64,000 nt of DNA, taken from Paguma larvata. Taxonomy: Eukaryota; Chordata; Mammalia; Carnivora; Viverridae. The DNA lies in contig CM057839.1 in assembly GCA_030068075.1 (NCBI GenBank), positions 51,178,960 through 51,242,959 of the forward strand. The letters run 5' to 3'. The position numbers and the translations under genes were made by a program. This document shows positions 24,570 through 35,579 of the stretch, piece after piece. The notes beneath the pieces are model-generated. The model saw nothing but the letters and a program-made list of their open reading frames with translations. It was not told where the DNA came from and did no database searches. Every line of letters begins with the position of its first letter. Position 1 is the stretch's first letter.

Positions 24570-26090
24570 TTTACTTTTTTTTACTTTGAAATGAGTTATA
24601 GTGGATATTCACTTTGTAAATTTTTTATCTTGAAATAATTTCGAATTTATAGGAAAGTTACGGGACACAGTCGTGCAAAGAACTTCTATTTTGCCTTCAC
24701 TCAGATTTTTCAGTGACTACCATTTTAGCATATTTATTACCTTCCTCTTGCCCCCAGCATCCCTGACACACCTATTATCATGGTCTTTTCCTGAACCATT
24801 TAAGAGCAAGCCTCAGATACGATGCCCCATCATCCCTGAACGTTCTAGTTCATATTTCCTAAAACAAGAATTGTGGCCAACGTATTCACCACATAAACTT
24901 CCAAAACAGGAAATCATTTTAATAGAACAGTGCCATTCAATCCACAGTTTAACCAACTGTGCCAACAATGTCACCTTTTCCTGTCTGGTCCAGGATCCAA
25001 CATAAGATCACATGTCCTATCTCTTCAGTCTCTTTCAATCTGAAGGAGTTCCTCAGTTTTTCTTTTTCCTTTATGGACTGGACAATTCTAAAGAACACAG
25101 GCCTTTCATTATGTAAGAGGGTCCTCAAACTAGGCCTATATAATACTTTCTCAGGGCTAAATTCACACTATGAATTCTTATCCAGAATATCCTGAAATGA
25201 GGCTGAGCTCTTCTCAGCTCAACATGCAAGAGACACATAACGTCAATTTGTTCTGCCTTGTCAAGTTGGTGTTTACTATAAAAACATCATTTTGTTTTGT
25301 TTTGTTTTGTAGTCAACTGAATATTTTGTTAGAAGATATTCCTAGATTACATCAATATCCTATTCTTTATAGAACCTCCACCACCAGTTTTAATGATGAG
25401 TCCTTTGATGAGTCCTACCCAAAACAACTTCCACACTGATGGTTGCCAAATAGTCATTTTTCTGCATTTATTCATGGTGCTGTATATTAGGAAGAGATTT
25501 TTCTTCTCCCCCTTTATTTACTCATGTCTGTTCCTATGAATTTAGGAATTCCTATTTTTGTTCAATGCTTTATAATCCATTGCTACCTTTGTTTATTTTG
25601 ATGCTAAAATTGTCCCACATCTTGGCCAGTGGGGGTCACTTTAAGCTGGCTCCTCTGTCACTTTGGTATGTCAACATCATTTTTTAAACATTTCCTTACT
25701 TTTGGGCACAAAAGGATGATCCAGCTTCATCAGGTACTTTCCCTGTGCTGAGCCTTGAGCCAGCCCTATTTCCTAGGAGTCCTGATTCCTTTTAGGAAGT
25801 GTGGTATTTAGAAACCAATGTCTTGGCACTTGTTATGCTCATTGCTGCTGGAGTGTCATAGTTTTTAGGCCCTCTTAAGGGACAGAGTTAGAAAATATGT
25901 GTCTGCATACACATACACACACAGTATCCATAACTATTACTCTTATCTGTTTATGTACATTAAAATATTGAAAAAAAACCCCATGAGTTCATACTGATTC
26001 CTCCAATTCCACTCTAATACCTCAGGGGTCTTTCTTTCCTTCTCCCTTCCTATGCTGATAAATTCCTTTTCCAATAGTAAAAAAAGATAG
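24570..26090 (+). repeat. Likely ancient L1-type element (5' region), class uncertain
   Basis: Long, continuous repeat-like wording common in mammalian introns: 'ttggaccaggatccaac'-type text ('ggtccaggatccaacataagatcacatgtcc'), 'cttcagtctctttcaatctgaaggagttcctcag', 'cattttgttttgttttg', 'gtgctgtatattaggaagagatttttc'. I recall it as part of an old LINE-1 but cannot fix the family or the orientation. Confidence 0.5.
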
Positions 26091-26221
26091 CTCTCATAAT
26101 TCTCAACATATTCACTCATTAGCTCAACTGATTTACTTATTTGTTCAACAAAACCAATCTCCCAATCACACCAGCCACCTCTGTACTTGCTTCCCTATCA
26201 GTGGCATGACTGTGCCTCCAT

Positions 26222-26368
26222 GCCTCGAAAAAAAAGGGAAGGAAAAGCAAGGGAAGGTATGGGAAAGGAAAACAGATGGAAAGAGAAAAGTGGGAAAGAG
26301 GAGGAAGGGAGAAATGGGAAGAAGGGAAGAGAAGGGACAAGAAGAGAAAACGGAAAAAGAAAGGAAAG
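26222..26368 (+). repeat. Polypurine tract beside exon G
   Basis: About 147 bases almost free of pyrimidines (A/G with rare C or T), built from loosely repeated 'gggaaggaaaag' and 'gaaaagagaa' motifs. On the transcript strand it is a CU-rich tract starting 16 nt after the exon G donor. Confidence 0.9.
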
Positions 26369-26384
26369 TGAACCAGATACTTAC

Positions 26385-26489
26385 TTTTAAAACACCTTCC
26401 ACAGCCATCTTTCCTTCATGTCCTAGTAAAATAGTGTATGGGTAAAGCCAATGGATTGCATGTTTGATGGACATCATAGGAAAGGAATC
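26385..26489 (-). CDS. VWA8: VWA8 coding exon G (end of first AAA+ module)
   Basis: 105 bp, 35 codons in phase 0/0: DSFPMMSIKHAIHWLYPYTI followed by LLGHEGKMAVEGVLK. Acceptor 'ctcatatag', donor 'gtaagt'. The sequence KHAIHWLYPYTILLGHEGK is a conserved lid signature (human KHAIQWLYPYSILLGHEGK). On the transcript strand an unusually long pyrimidine tract (complement of 26222-26368) starts 16 nt after the donor, which may matter for splicing of this exon. About residues 326-360. Confidence 0.95.
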
Positions 26490-26639
26490 CTATATGAGAG
26501 AAAAATGCATAGGTATGAGGAACATCTAAAATAATCCGAGAAAATTTATCTGAAATTCATATATGACACTGAAATTGCTTTATAAAAAATAACCAATAGG
26601 TTTCTCATATTTTCCAGAAGTCTACAAAAGCAAGCATTC

Positions 26640-26890
26640 ATTACTTCCTCTTCTCTTCCTGTTCCACACCCTTTCTCTGGGTAAGCTTATCCACGCCCAT
26701 CTTTTAGCTACCATCTATCTGTTAATAACTCCCATGTCTCTGTCTCTGGTCCTGAACTCTTTCTTGAGCTCTAGACTCGAAGTCCCAATTGGCCAAATGT
26801 GACCCTTTAGAAGTCCCATTGACCTTCATTTCGCATGTCTGAAACTACATGTCTGAACACCTCTCCCTACCCTATTCATCCCAATGTACC
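26640..26890 (+). repeat. L2 segment, forward
   Basis: 'tctgttaataactcccatgtctctgtctctggtcctgaactc', 'gagctctagactcgaagtccc' and 'cgcatgtctgaaactacatgtctgaac' follow L2 text. Confidence 0.65.
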
Positions 26891-26908
26891 TTCTTCGCTT
26901 TTATTCCT

Positions 26909-26933
26909 TTTTTGTTTTTAATGTTTATTTATT

Positions 26934-26973
<40 letters not shown>

Positions 26974-27126
26974 AGGGGCAGAGAGAAAGGGAGATAGAAT
27001 CCTAAGCAGGCTCGAGGCTCTGCGCTGTCAGCACAGAGCCTGACATGGGGCTTGAACCCACGAGCAGTGAGATCATGACCTGAGCCAAAGTCAGAAGCTT
27101 AACCTACTGAGCCGCCCAGGCGCCCC
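26909..27126 (-). mobile_element. Felid CAN SINE, reverse
   Basis: 'tgtttatttatttttgagag', (GA)n to 26971, and end 'gcccaggcgcccc'. Short duplication 'tattcct' on both sides. Confidence 0.93.
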
Positions 27127-27714
27127 TATTCCTAACCTGAGTTAATCTCATCCACATTTACTTAGCTTCATAATTATAACTACAAAGTTAGAAAGGGTTT
27201 ATTATTCTCAAAAGTTTTCCCCAAGTTAAACTGCTTTCCCAACAGGGACGATTAGAGCAATTTCAGTATAGGTTGTCCTGTAGATGATATTACAGCATTT
27301 CTGTTAACATGCTGAAGAGGTGTGATATAGTTCCAGTTACGTGGAAGGTCTTACTACTTCTTCCAAGTTGCATACTGAAGTATATAAAAATACTGATCAC
27401 AATTTACTTTCAAATGGTTCAGGAAAAACAAGAGAGCAATCAAATGTGGCAGTATGTTAAAAATTGGTGATTCTACTTGAAGGAATTATAGATGGTCATT
27501 TTACTATTTTTGAACTTTTTTTAGATTTAAGAACTGTCAAAGTAAAAAGTTCCAAGCAAAAACAAAAAGAACAAAAAGCAGAAGATGTGATAAAAAGGAA
27601 GAGAAAAGCTGTTCTAAATACATAGGACAGTGTGAACAATACTTGTGAAACCTAACACACTGAGTCTCAGGAGACATAAATGAATAGGAACAAAAGTTTA
27701 AAAATAAGTCTCTT

Positions 27715-28130
27715 GTCTTGGCAGTATCCCTACTACCTGGGATTATGCTCTCCTTAGCACAGTCCCTTACTGACTGTTACGACGGTTCCCTATTTGGTCC
27801 ATATGCAACCAGACTCTCCCCGTCCCTTCTCCCTACCAGCAGAGGTATCTTCTTCCAACACATAACTGATTATTCCACATTTCACCTACTTAATAATATC
27901 TAATGGGCCCCTTCTTCCACACCATAAAATCCAGACAACTTCACTCACCATGCAAAACACTTCACAGTAAGGTTCTTACCCCCTCTTCATCCTACGCACT
28001 TGCTCTAGCGATACGATTTATCATTCTTTGAACCATACCAAGCCCATTTGTGATTCAACATCTTCGTGTGTGTTGTTCCCTCTGCCTGGAGCATATTTCC
28101 ACCATTCCTGACATGACTGTCATGACCTTT
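27715..28130 (+). repeat. L2 segment, forward
   Basis: 'ttgttccctctgcctggagcatatttccacc' is the hallmark L2 3' UTR phrase ('gctgttccctctgcctggaa'). The preceding text 'ataaaatccagacaacttcactcaccatgcaaaacacttcacag' is also L2-like. Confidence 0.7.
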
Positions 28131-28707
28131 GTTAAACTGGAGTGGACACTGTCTTTGCTCCACCAAACACCTCAGATTTGTTTTTATCCTTTCTGAGCCT
28201 CCCACCTTTTCCCTTTCAACAGCTAGCTACTGCAAGGCTTTTAAGGAAGACTACTTTTGAACTCCCAAAGCCAGCCTTGCTCACAGCTGAGAGAGCAGCT
28301 AGTGCCTGGGAATCTGTGTCCCTTGTGATGCCCCACTGACCAATGACCGCTGGTGTTTGAATGCGAAAGCCTCAGGCTGGGGAAAGAGTGAGGCACAGCT
28401 TGTATTGCAGGCCGCCTCGGCACGCTCCTCAGGCCTCTCCGGGCTGAGTGGTCCTTCTCTCTGTGGTGCTTTTACCTGAACTGCAGTCTACCTCCCTCCC
28501 TCTGAGGCTGTAAGCTCAGTGAGGGCTCAGAACACGTTGCTGGTTTCTGGACAATATACTGCACCGCATGGGCCAGTGAATCTCAGGTCCTGTGATATTT
28601 ACAGAGGGACATGACAAGGCGAACTGAAGTGATGAATCTTCAAGGATTAACTTTTAAAGTCTCTGGCCACAATTGGGTATACAAGTCATAATTTATTTTA
28701 TACATAC

Positions 28708-28816
28708 CAGGATTTGAACTGCAGCTGGTAAGCTATCTAAAGGAAAATCTGGAAGTCCGAGAGTAGAAGATTCTTGGGAACAGAGAGTGGTGGCAAAGGA
28801 CAAGAGCTGAGAGATT
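28708..28816 (-). CDS. VWA8: VWA8 coding exon F (lid helices of first AAA+ module)
   Basis: 109 bp: one base completing Lys (AA|A) plus 36 codons, ISQLLSFATTLCSQESSTLG through LPDFPLDSLPAAVQIL. Acceptor 'ctcccctag', donor 'gtatgt'. The segment looks like the helical lid following the ATPase core. About residues 289-325. Recalled human has V for I at the start and SLAA for SLPA near the end. Confidence 0.94.
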
Positions 28817-29039
28817 CTAGGGGAGAAGTTAAGTGATGTTATTCTAATAGTTTTAACATGTAAGATGCACTCACTTGTTAAATAAAAAATAAAAAAGCCA
28901 AGTCAACTTAATTGATCTAAAAAATGACATTTACTATTAAATTCTTAAGAAACAACAGCTTCATATTATAATATTCTGTTTAAAACTCAGAAGCTGATAA
29001 GATACACAGATAAATTTCTTAAATCTATCACAACATGTG

Positions 29040-29430
29040 AGGTTTTTCACAACCTGGCCCAAATTTATCCTGCCAGCCTCACCTCCCTCCCTTCTCAATC
29101 TAAACCTGAACCCCAGCCACCAGGAGCTTTTTATAGCCTCAAAAACAAGGCATACACTCTCATATTCCATGCTTTAAAAGTAACTTCTTAAAATTCCTTA
29201 ATTCCATTCTTTACCTTGCAAAAGCCTACACATTCTTTAGGACCCATCACAAATGCCAATGCCTTTTTGAAATTATGGTCCTTACCATATGACGTTAAAC
29301 TAAGTATTCACATATCTTTAAACTCTACTAGATCTTGAGTTTCTTGCCTCCAAAGATCATGTCTTGTTAACTTTATCATCAGGACTTACCACGCTTACTA
29401 AAAAATTCTTTAAAGCACAGTTGTCGAATG
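29040..29430 (+). repeat. L2 segment, forward
   Basis: 'tcacaacctggcccaaatttatcctgccagcctcacctcc' and 'tcttgagtttcttgcctccaaagatcatgtcttg' are L2 3' phrases. Confidence 0.7.
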
Positions 29431-29510
29431 GAAATTAATCAATCAGTCAATGAATGGGCAAAACAAATAAAGAAATTCAATGTTTAGGGTCCAGATATTT
29501 ATATAAATAC

Positions 29511-29524
29511 GTGTGTGTGTGTGT
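29511..29524. repeat. (GT)7 microsatellite
   Basis: Short pure GT run after 'aatac', just outside exon E's donor side. Confidence 0.9.
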
Positions 29525-29541
29525 CTAGCAGAAATACTTAC

Positions 29542-29591
29542 TTCTCAGCAGAAACATTGGCTCCAATTGAATATAACAGTTTAAGTTGGTC
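29542..29591 (-). CDS. VWA8: VWA8 coding exon E (50-bp mini exon)
   Basis: 50 bp: sixteen codons, DQLKLLYSIGANVSAE, plus AA of a split Lys codon completed by the first base of the next exon. Acceptor 'ctattttag', donor 'gtaagt'. This is the only phase-2 junction in the window. Skipping this exon would shift the frame, because 50 is not a multiple of three and the next exon is 109 bp. Skipping E and F together (159 bp) would keep it. It encodes a helix after the arginine-finger strand, about residues 273-289. Confidence 0.94.
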
Positions 29592-29931
29592 CTAAAATAG
29601 CATGAAAACATATCAAATCGATAAGGAATGTAACAAATGAAATGCAAATTTTATAGACACACTTCATACTTTTAATTAAGCACACACTGTGTAAGTAATA
29701 GCAGAAAAACATTGCTTGATACATGTCATTTTCTAAAAGTTCGCCTTTTTAAATCCATCAGATAAGTAATGCCCCATTAACTTTTCTTCTGAATTTCCAG
29801 AGATTTTCTTTCCCCTATATCCTTTTCTCTCCATTAACTACTGAGAGGGACATACAAACATGGTAACATTTCTATAGTAACCAAATATAAACAAACTGTT
29901 TAAAAAATAAATTATTCTTGTTCGTACTTAC
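29592..29931 (-). other. VWA8: VWA8 intron D-E, 340 bp
   Basis: Short intron bounded by gtaagt and 'ctattttag'. No repeat recognised. Confidence 0.9.
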
Positions 29932-30096
29932 CTTAAAGGGTAGATAATAAATATCTCTGGCCTGAAATCGAGAACGGAGAGGGGGGTCTAAGGGATTCCC
30001 GGAGTACTTAGGCACTGGCAAACCCAAGGCAATGACTCGGAAATTTTCACTAACTCGAACAAGCTTCCAAGCATCCAACTCTGTTTTGGTATGATC
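29932..30096 (-). CDS. VWA8: VWA8 coding exon D (sensor 1 and arginine-finger region)
   Basis: 165 bp, 55 codons in phase 0/0, beginning DHTKTELDAWKLVRVSENFR and ending ARDIYYLPFK. Acceptor 'tcttttag', donor 'gtaagt'. NFRVIALGLPVPKYSGNPLDPPLRSRF contains the sensor 1 strand (F-R-V-I-A-L) and the L-R-S-R-F motif that carries the arginine finger in this AAA+ family ('pl..RFQ'). About residues 218-272. Differences from recalled human are conservative (T for K, A for S, L for I, K for R). Confidence 0.95.
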
Positions 30097-30534
30097 CTAA
30101 AAGAAAGAGATCGAAACTCACAGCATCAACGATGCAGATTACAACTGCAAGAGCTGCCAGGCTAAGGGAATTTAAGCCCTGATTGCTGAGTAAATTGTAC
30201 TTGAGAACAACCTTAAAACCAAACCATCAAGGAAGGAAGCAAAGTCAAACCAGGAGGAGGGTGCCAGGGATGCTTATGACATGAAGACTGGTGTTGAACA
30301 GAGAAGCAGCTAATACATCAAGGAACAAAGAAAAATGTGGATCAGATCTCTAAGCTGTAGGCGTTAACACTGAGAAACTGAGTGAGGAGAGTCAGAAAAT
30401 ATATGGGTTCAGACCAGAGAATGTAAAAAGGTAGTTCTAGATGGACTGACTGCTCACTGGCAGAGAAGAGACTGCCCCTTGGACCTTAGATAACTACATT
30501 CATGGGTACATTTCTGCCAAGGCATATTAATAGT

Positions 30535-30740
30535 AACAACTAACATGTACTGAAAACTCACTACATGGTAAGTACTTTCAAATAATTTTACTCATTTAAC
30601 TTTTACCTAAATGCAAGTAAACATTTAACTCCTTTTTATAGATGAACAAACTGATGTTCAAAGGAATTCTATAACTCACCCATGGTCCAGGAACTAGCAT
30701 ATTTTGGAGTTGAGACTGGCAACAGTACAGGATTTGGAGT
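30535..30740 (-). repeat. MIR, reverse
   Basis: 'catgtactgaaaactcactacatggtaagtactttcaaataattttactcatttaac' and 'ttttatagatgaacaaactgatgttcaaagg' are the reverse complement of the MIR 3' half and core. Confidence 0.8.
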
Positions 30741-31129
30741 TATAAACAGCGCTCGGCATAAACTCTACTGAAGTTGACCAAGCTCTATTGGTCAAGCTCT
30801 ATTGACCAAGAGCATGTTATTATGCCCTTCGACCCTCAGCTTTGTTACCCATAAAGTGGGAATAATGTCACCAACATTACTAAGGTCATTATGAAAACAA
30901 AACCTGACAATGTATGTGAAAGCAACTGGTCCACAGTAGGCACCTGCTAGATGTCACTCCTTCCTTCACTGCCTGACCCTATCAATGTCTCTTCACTGTC
31001 CTCTGCTGTCAGAGCTTATAAAGTTTATATGAACATGCATGAGTACATTCTGAGAGACGGATCCTCAGCTTTCAGTGTATCTTCAAGGAGGTGCAGCCCA
31101 TATGACAGCGTAGAAACACTTAACGTGAC

Positions 31130-31565
31130 ACTTAAGGCCTTTCCCGGATGGATTCATGTCCGAATCTCCTAGTCTCATCAACCACTGCATACCCGCCCCT
31201 TAGCCCGCCTTCCCCGACCCGGTACTCTGGCCCCATCTCACAACGGTGGCTCTCCAAACACACGGTGCTGCTTCTCCAACACTGCCCCACTTGCGTGGAA
31301 CGCCTTTCCACTTCGCACAGCGGAAACACGAGTATCATTTAAAGCTCAGCACAAAGAACATCATCACTAAAATGAGCCTCTTTCTAACCCCTCCCTGCAT
31401 TAGAATCGTTTCTGTGCCCCTCTGCTGTATCCTATGCAAGTTTCTACCATTATGCACGTGTGCACTGACTCCTGTTCATTACTACCTTATGATGGATCTA
31501 AGCTCTTTAGAGGTCTTATTACCACTTAAACATAATAGGACAAATGTCTGTTGACTGCATGAAAT
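31130..31565 (+). repeat. L2 segment, forward
   Basis: 'ctccaacactgccccacttgcgtggaacgcctttccac', 'aaagctcagcacaaagaac' and 'ggatctaagctctttagagg' fit the L2 3' UTR order (tgctgttcc / ctcagctc / ctccttgagg). Confidence 0.65.
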
Positions 31566-32309
31566 AATTTAAAAACATAATGATTTCAGGCATAACCAAA
31601 CCTATGATCCCACATTTAATTAACAGGACTAACAGTGATACTATGCCACATGCGCTAGGAAACAAGAGTTGGGATCTAGCCCGTCTGAAAAAACAAGAGT
31701 ATAATCTTCAGAGGGCTGAATATGTTTATTTTCCACTTACCTAAAAATAATAATCAGGATATAAAAATTTATACAAACTGGTTATATCCGTTTCCATAAT
31801 AACAAAATTCTACTAAAACACTTAATGAATGAAACCATTATTAACATTTTGAGATATGCAAATAGTATATTGAATCTAGTTAGAAATAAGTGGGACTTAA
31901 ATTATGGAGATGAAATCCTTTTATCACAGAAATTGTCTTAAGGTGATGATGTTCTGTGAAGGGACCTTGCCTATTTTCTATGATGTTCTTATGAGACAGA
32001 TTCTATAAATATAGAAATGACAGTTATGAATGAAAACTATGTATTTACACTGATATTTACAATGGGAAAAACAATGTAGTACATCCTTCTCAATAATAAC
32101 ACACATTCCTTGTATACTAAAACCTTCTTGACCCTGTATCTCAAATTCTTACCTAAAGTAAAATGTTCAATAACTCTGCAAAAATTCTAACACAAAGAAT
32201 ATATCAACCTTATTGTGAAGCAACTTCTAATACTTAAAAAAATAATTCCATATCTGAATATGAAATCATTTACTAAATTCTAAATCATTTACTAAATATG
32301 GTAAATAAC

Positions 32310-32495
32310 GGGGCACACGATTTAGCAGCGGACTCTTGATTTCAGCTCAGGTCATGATGTCATGGTTTGTGAGCATGAGCCCCTGAAATTCTCTGTTTCT
32401 CTGCTTGAGATTCTCTATCTCTCTGTTCCTCCCCTGCTGGCTCCTGTGCTCTCTCCCTCTCTCAAAAATAAACATTTTTTTAAAAACCTATTAAA
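32310..32495 (+). mobile_element. Felid CAN SINE, forward, internally deleted
   Basis: Head 'ggggcacacgatttagcag', then 'cttgatttcagctcaggtcatgat', then directly the CT segment and 'caaaaataaacat'. The middle 'gtgctgacagctcagagcc' block is missing. Flanked by 'atggtaaataac' and 'atggcaaataac'. Confidence 0.88.
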
Positions 32496-32984
32496 AATGG
32501 CAAATAACTATATCGGGGCAAATAATAGTTCTTTTATAATTAGAAAGTATCTAAAGAGAAAATGTTCTGCATAATATCAACATCTACCTACTTTAAAAGT
32601 AATAAATATAAATTAATATTATTTAGTCATTTTATTTATTAAATATTAAAATTTAAAATAAATTTAAATAATCATCTCTTAGTAAATTAACTATAACAAT
32701 ATGAAGGAATAAATTTAACTTTTCTTACCAATTAAATCCTCTATTATCCCCTTCTAATTATATTAGTATGATGTCATCTTCAGATAGAGGTCCAAAACAA
32801 GACAACTATACTGACAGGGAAAACAGCATCTAGAAACTCCCACAAATGGTAAAGAAAAAGAGTGCTAAAAGGATAGCAAGACATGTTTCTGGGAAAACAG
32901 ACTCACACAGTGGAAATCAGAAAGAGATTTCTGGTCCTTCCGGCCATGGAGCCATCAGGTCAATCAGATCCTAGGGTGTCAACA

Positions 32985-33130
32985 TGTATTATTTAGTGCC
33001 TAGTGTGTCCTGGGCTTGTATTAGCTGTATCTAGAAGAAACATACGACACAGATTCTGCTCTTGAGCAATCTGTAGCCAACTTGGGGCAAAAGAATTAGC
33101 ATAGACGTATTTCACACATAACAGCACAGG
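32985..33130 (-). repeat. L2/MIR 3'-end fragment, reverse
   Basis: 'ttagtgcctagtgtgtcctgggcttgtattagc' followed by 'gattctgctcttgagcaatctgtagcc' reads as reverse L2 3' end. Confidence 0.55.
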
Positions 33131-33324
33131 TGTCGGAGACTCTAAGTCATAGAATACAGAGGCGGAGTCTCAGTTAGAGCAAGGGCTTTATGAGCCCTTT
33201 CTTGTCCTTTTGTGACATTACATGAAGCCCTTCTCCAAAGCTTCTGAAGGGCCCCACGCTCTCTTATTGTTGCCCTCTTTGTATCAACCGGTATCACAGC
33301 ATTTAAAGATTTTATTGCACTTAC

Positions 33325-33990
33325 CCATTCATTCAACAAATAGTTATTGAGCACCCACCAAGTGCCAGGCATTGTTCTAACAGCTTGAGATAGCATCAGT
33401 GACAAAGAGCCCTACCCTAGTGAAAGTTGCAATTGAGTAGAGGGAGGCAGTGAATGAACTAAAAACATAGTAAGTCAGTAAATCAGGTAGGATGTTAGAA
33501 GACTAAGGTAAAGAATACAGCGGTCAGGGAGCATGTGGGCAGAGAGGGTAGAGAGGACAATGCAATGTCAAACAGGAGGTGAGAGCAGGCTTCATCAATA
33601 AGGTAACATTTGAGGAAAGGCTTGAAGGAGTATAGAAGTGAACCAAGCAGATATTTGGGGAAAAACCATTCTCTGGAAGAGCAAAGTGACTTGCAAAGCA
33701 CAAGTAGAATGCCTACCCAGCAGGTTTAAGTTTTAGTAAAGAGAATACTATCAGGTGGAGTGGAATAAAAAAGGACAGCAGGTGATAAGCCCAAAGAGGC
33801 AGTAAGAGCCCAGATCAGAAAAGACCTTATTTTCGATTGTAAAACTTTTTTATATTGAGGAAGGGGTTTAGAACAGAGGTCTGACCTAATCTGTCCCATG
33901 TTTTAAAGTGATCACTGACTGCTGTGGGGCAGCCAGAATGGAACTGGGAATTTTTAAGAGGCTCTTACAATAATCCAGGCATCAGATACA
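33325..33990 (-). repeat. L2 3' end, reverse, long
   Basis: Begins 'cattcattcaacaaatagttattgagcacccaccaagtgccaggcattgttctaac', then 'aggtaacatttgaggaaaggcttgaaggag', 'ccattctctggaagagcaaagtgacttgcaaagc' and 'gatcactgactgctgtggggc...ctcttacaataatccaggca', in reverse L2 order. Confidence 0.8.
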
Positions 33991-33994
33991 GATA

Positions 33995-34140
33995 GCTTGG
34001 ACTATCTGGGTATCTTTTAAATATTGTATTCGTTTCTGTCAGTATCTCCTGGAGTTTGAGCTTCTGGAGGCCAAGAACTACACTTTATTCGACTTTGTCT
34101 TCCCAGCACTGTCTAGAAGTCATTAGACTTTCAGTACATA
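33995..34140 (+). repeat. Probable L2/MIR 3' end, forward
   Basis: 'tttgagcttctggaggccaagaactacactttattcgactttgtcttcccagcactgtctagaag' resembles the forward L2 3' end. Confidence 0.55.
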
Positions 34141-34451
34141 GTTGTTGAGGGACAGAAAAGAAAGACAGGAAAAGGAGGGAGAAAGAGAAGAGAGATTTAA
34201 AAGGAGGGGGAAAAAAGAAAAAAATAGTTATTACATGGGCAAAAAAAAAGGTAAAAGCTTGAGAGGTCTTCCTATATGACCTGCAAACTTGTAAACTTTG
34301 TGAAGCTGCAAACTCATGACCTAACTGCTGCGATTCGCTACAGATGTGAGCCACCTGAATGCTGCCCTCATTCTGATACCATCAATACAACAAGTGGCAC
34401 CATCCAAAGGTCAATAGCCAAGACCAGGAAGCCGGATTTTTCTTTTCTTAC

Positions 34452-34619
34452 TTGGAGAAGTTTGTCGTAACGCTCTGCAGACATGAGGAAGCGTCCATCT
34501 TCAAGCTGCATCTCCCTATTTTCCAGCAAGTTGTTCAAAACGGGCAGAACATTCCTCTCCGCCTTTTCCAAGCCTTCCAAAACGAGAGTTCTGCCTTCTG
34601 TGGCTGCACGAACTGCACA
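34452..34619 (-). CDS. VWA8: VWA8 coding exon C (Walker B region of first AAA+ module)
   Basis: 168 bp, 56 codons in phase 0/0, beginning CAVRAATEGRTLVLEGLEKA and ending SAERYDKLLQ. Acceptor 'cttggaaatag', donor 'gtaaga'. The hydrophobic strand TLVLEGLEKAERN aligns with the Walker B strand of AAA+ proteins (normally hhhhDE); here the acidic pair is EG, so hydrolysis by this module is doubtful, in line with its degenerate P-loop. The following LLENREMQLEDGRFL is the typical midasin/MoxR 'LLE.RE..L.DG' hairpin leading to sensor 1. About residues 162-217. The last residue is Q where recalled human has R. Confidence 0.95.
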
Positions 34620-34709
34620 CTATTTCCAAGAAATAAAAGCAACATGAGCATATTGAAGATACCAGAGCATGGCCTAATTTTACTTGTGATGCAAACTAAA
34701 CTTGTGGTC

Positions 34710-34885
34710 CTTATTATAGGGACCAGGAAATCAGGAAAGCTGGGTTTCAGACTTTGATTTTGCTTTATGTGACCATGTGATCTTAGGTAAGTGATTCTCT
34801 CTTTAGGCCTGTTTCACTAGTTGTAAAATGAAGAGATGGGAAGAAATGATCTCCAAGGTTCCTTTCGGCTGCAACATTTTAGACA
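34710..34885 (+). repeat. MIR, forward
   Basis: 'gtgaccatgtgatcttaggtaagtgattctctctttaggcctgtttcactagttgtaaaatgaagagatggg' matches the MIR core. Confidence 0.82.
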
Positions 34886-35579
34886 TATGCCCGGTGAAAT
34901 AGAAAACTAGAAGCTGTCTTTGAATCGGTCACATAATTAAACAAGAAAATAGATTCCTTAACTAGGACAAAGAAATGAAGATTACAATCTGGTCTATCTA
35001 TCCCACAAGCTTTTTGTGAAGATCAAATAAGCTAGGTGAGCACTCTGGATTGTGAGCTTTTAAACGAGAGGCACCATCAAAATGAATCCAGCTTTAGTGT
35101 AATGTTCAATGCTGACGACGTTACAAGCTTACCAAAACAGAAAAAGAGTCAGGTTTTATGGCAGACTGGTGAGAACCATAGTCCTCTAAGTCTTCCATGT
35201 AAAGCTTTAAAAAATTAGTAATAGCGAAAAATAGGAAATAAAGTGGGTCCTGAATGGTAAGAGGCAGGAAAACTATAATACAAAAAAGGTACTAAAGATG
35301 TGGGGAAAAAATATCTTCTTTAATTGATAAATCCTAAACGAAATAGAAAAAAACTACTTTTGGGTCAAAATCCTTGAAAATCTGGTTTAAGAAAAAGAAG
35401 AAAATCTCAATGACATTTCTCCTGCTCATTCAACAACAGGCAGAGGATTAATGTGCTAAATTTATGTTCTCACTCTCTCATTAAAAGTCTCCTTCGGAAT
35501 CCATGACACTTTGTTCTCTTAAAAAAAATGTTTCTCTTTTTCTGCCTGCCCATCTCATGTAGGTAATGCAAGAATCACA

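Larger units (their letters stand above)
19829..26384 (-). other. VWA8: VWA8 intron G-H
   Basis: 6.6 kb. Contains L2-type segments (21610-22060, 22080-23000), a carnivore L1 3' end (24005-24210), a likely ancient L1 piece (24570-26090) and the purine tract beside exon G. 19930-21600 and 23100-24000 hold no repeat I recognise apart from an (ATT)n run at 23688-23715. Confidence 0.85.
26490..28707 (-). other. VWA8: VWA8 intron F-G
   Basis: 2.2 kb with L2-derived segments at 26640-26890 and 27715-28130 and a SINE at 26909. 28140-28560 is the most GC-rich non-exonic stretch here and has a few CpGs, but I could not assign it. Confidence 0.85.
28817..29541 (-). other. VWA8: VWA8 intron E-F, 725 bp
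   Basis: Holds a (GT)n run at 29511-29524 and an L2 fragment at 29040-29430; otherwise AT-rich. Confidence 0.88.
30097..34451 (-). other. VWA8: VWA8 intron C-D
   Basis: 4.4 kb with a reverse MIR at 30535, L2 pieces at 31130, 32985 and 33325, and an internally reduced SINE at 32310. 31600-32290 and 32520-32980 are AT-rich without recognised repeats. 34155-34245 is purine-rich. Confidence 0.85.

Noticed and set aside
26187..26445. Lys/Arg/Glu-rich open frames
   Set aside because: Low-complexity translation of the polypurine tract; the true coding exon here is on the other strand (26385-26489).
28140..28560. Relatively GC-rich stretch considered as a CpG island or internal promoter
   Set aside because: CpGs are few and scattered, and no 5' exon of VWA8 or another gene is visible there.
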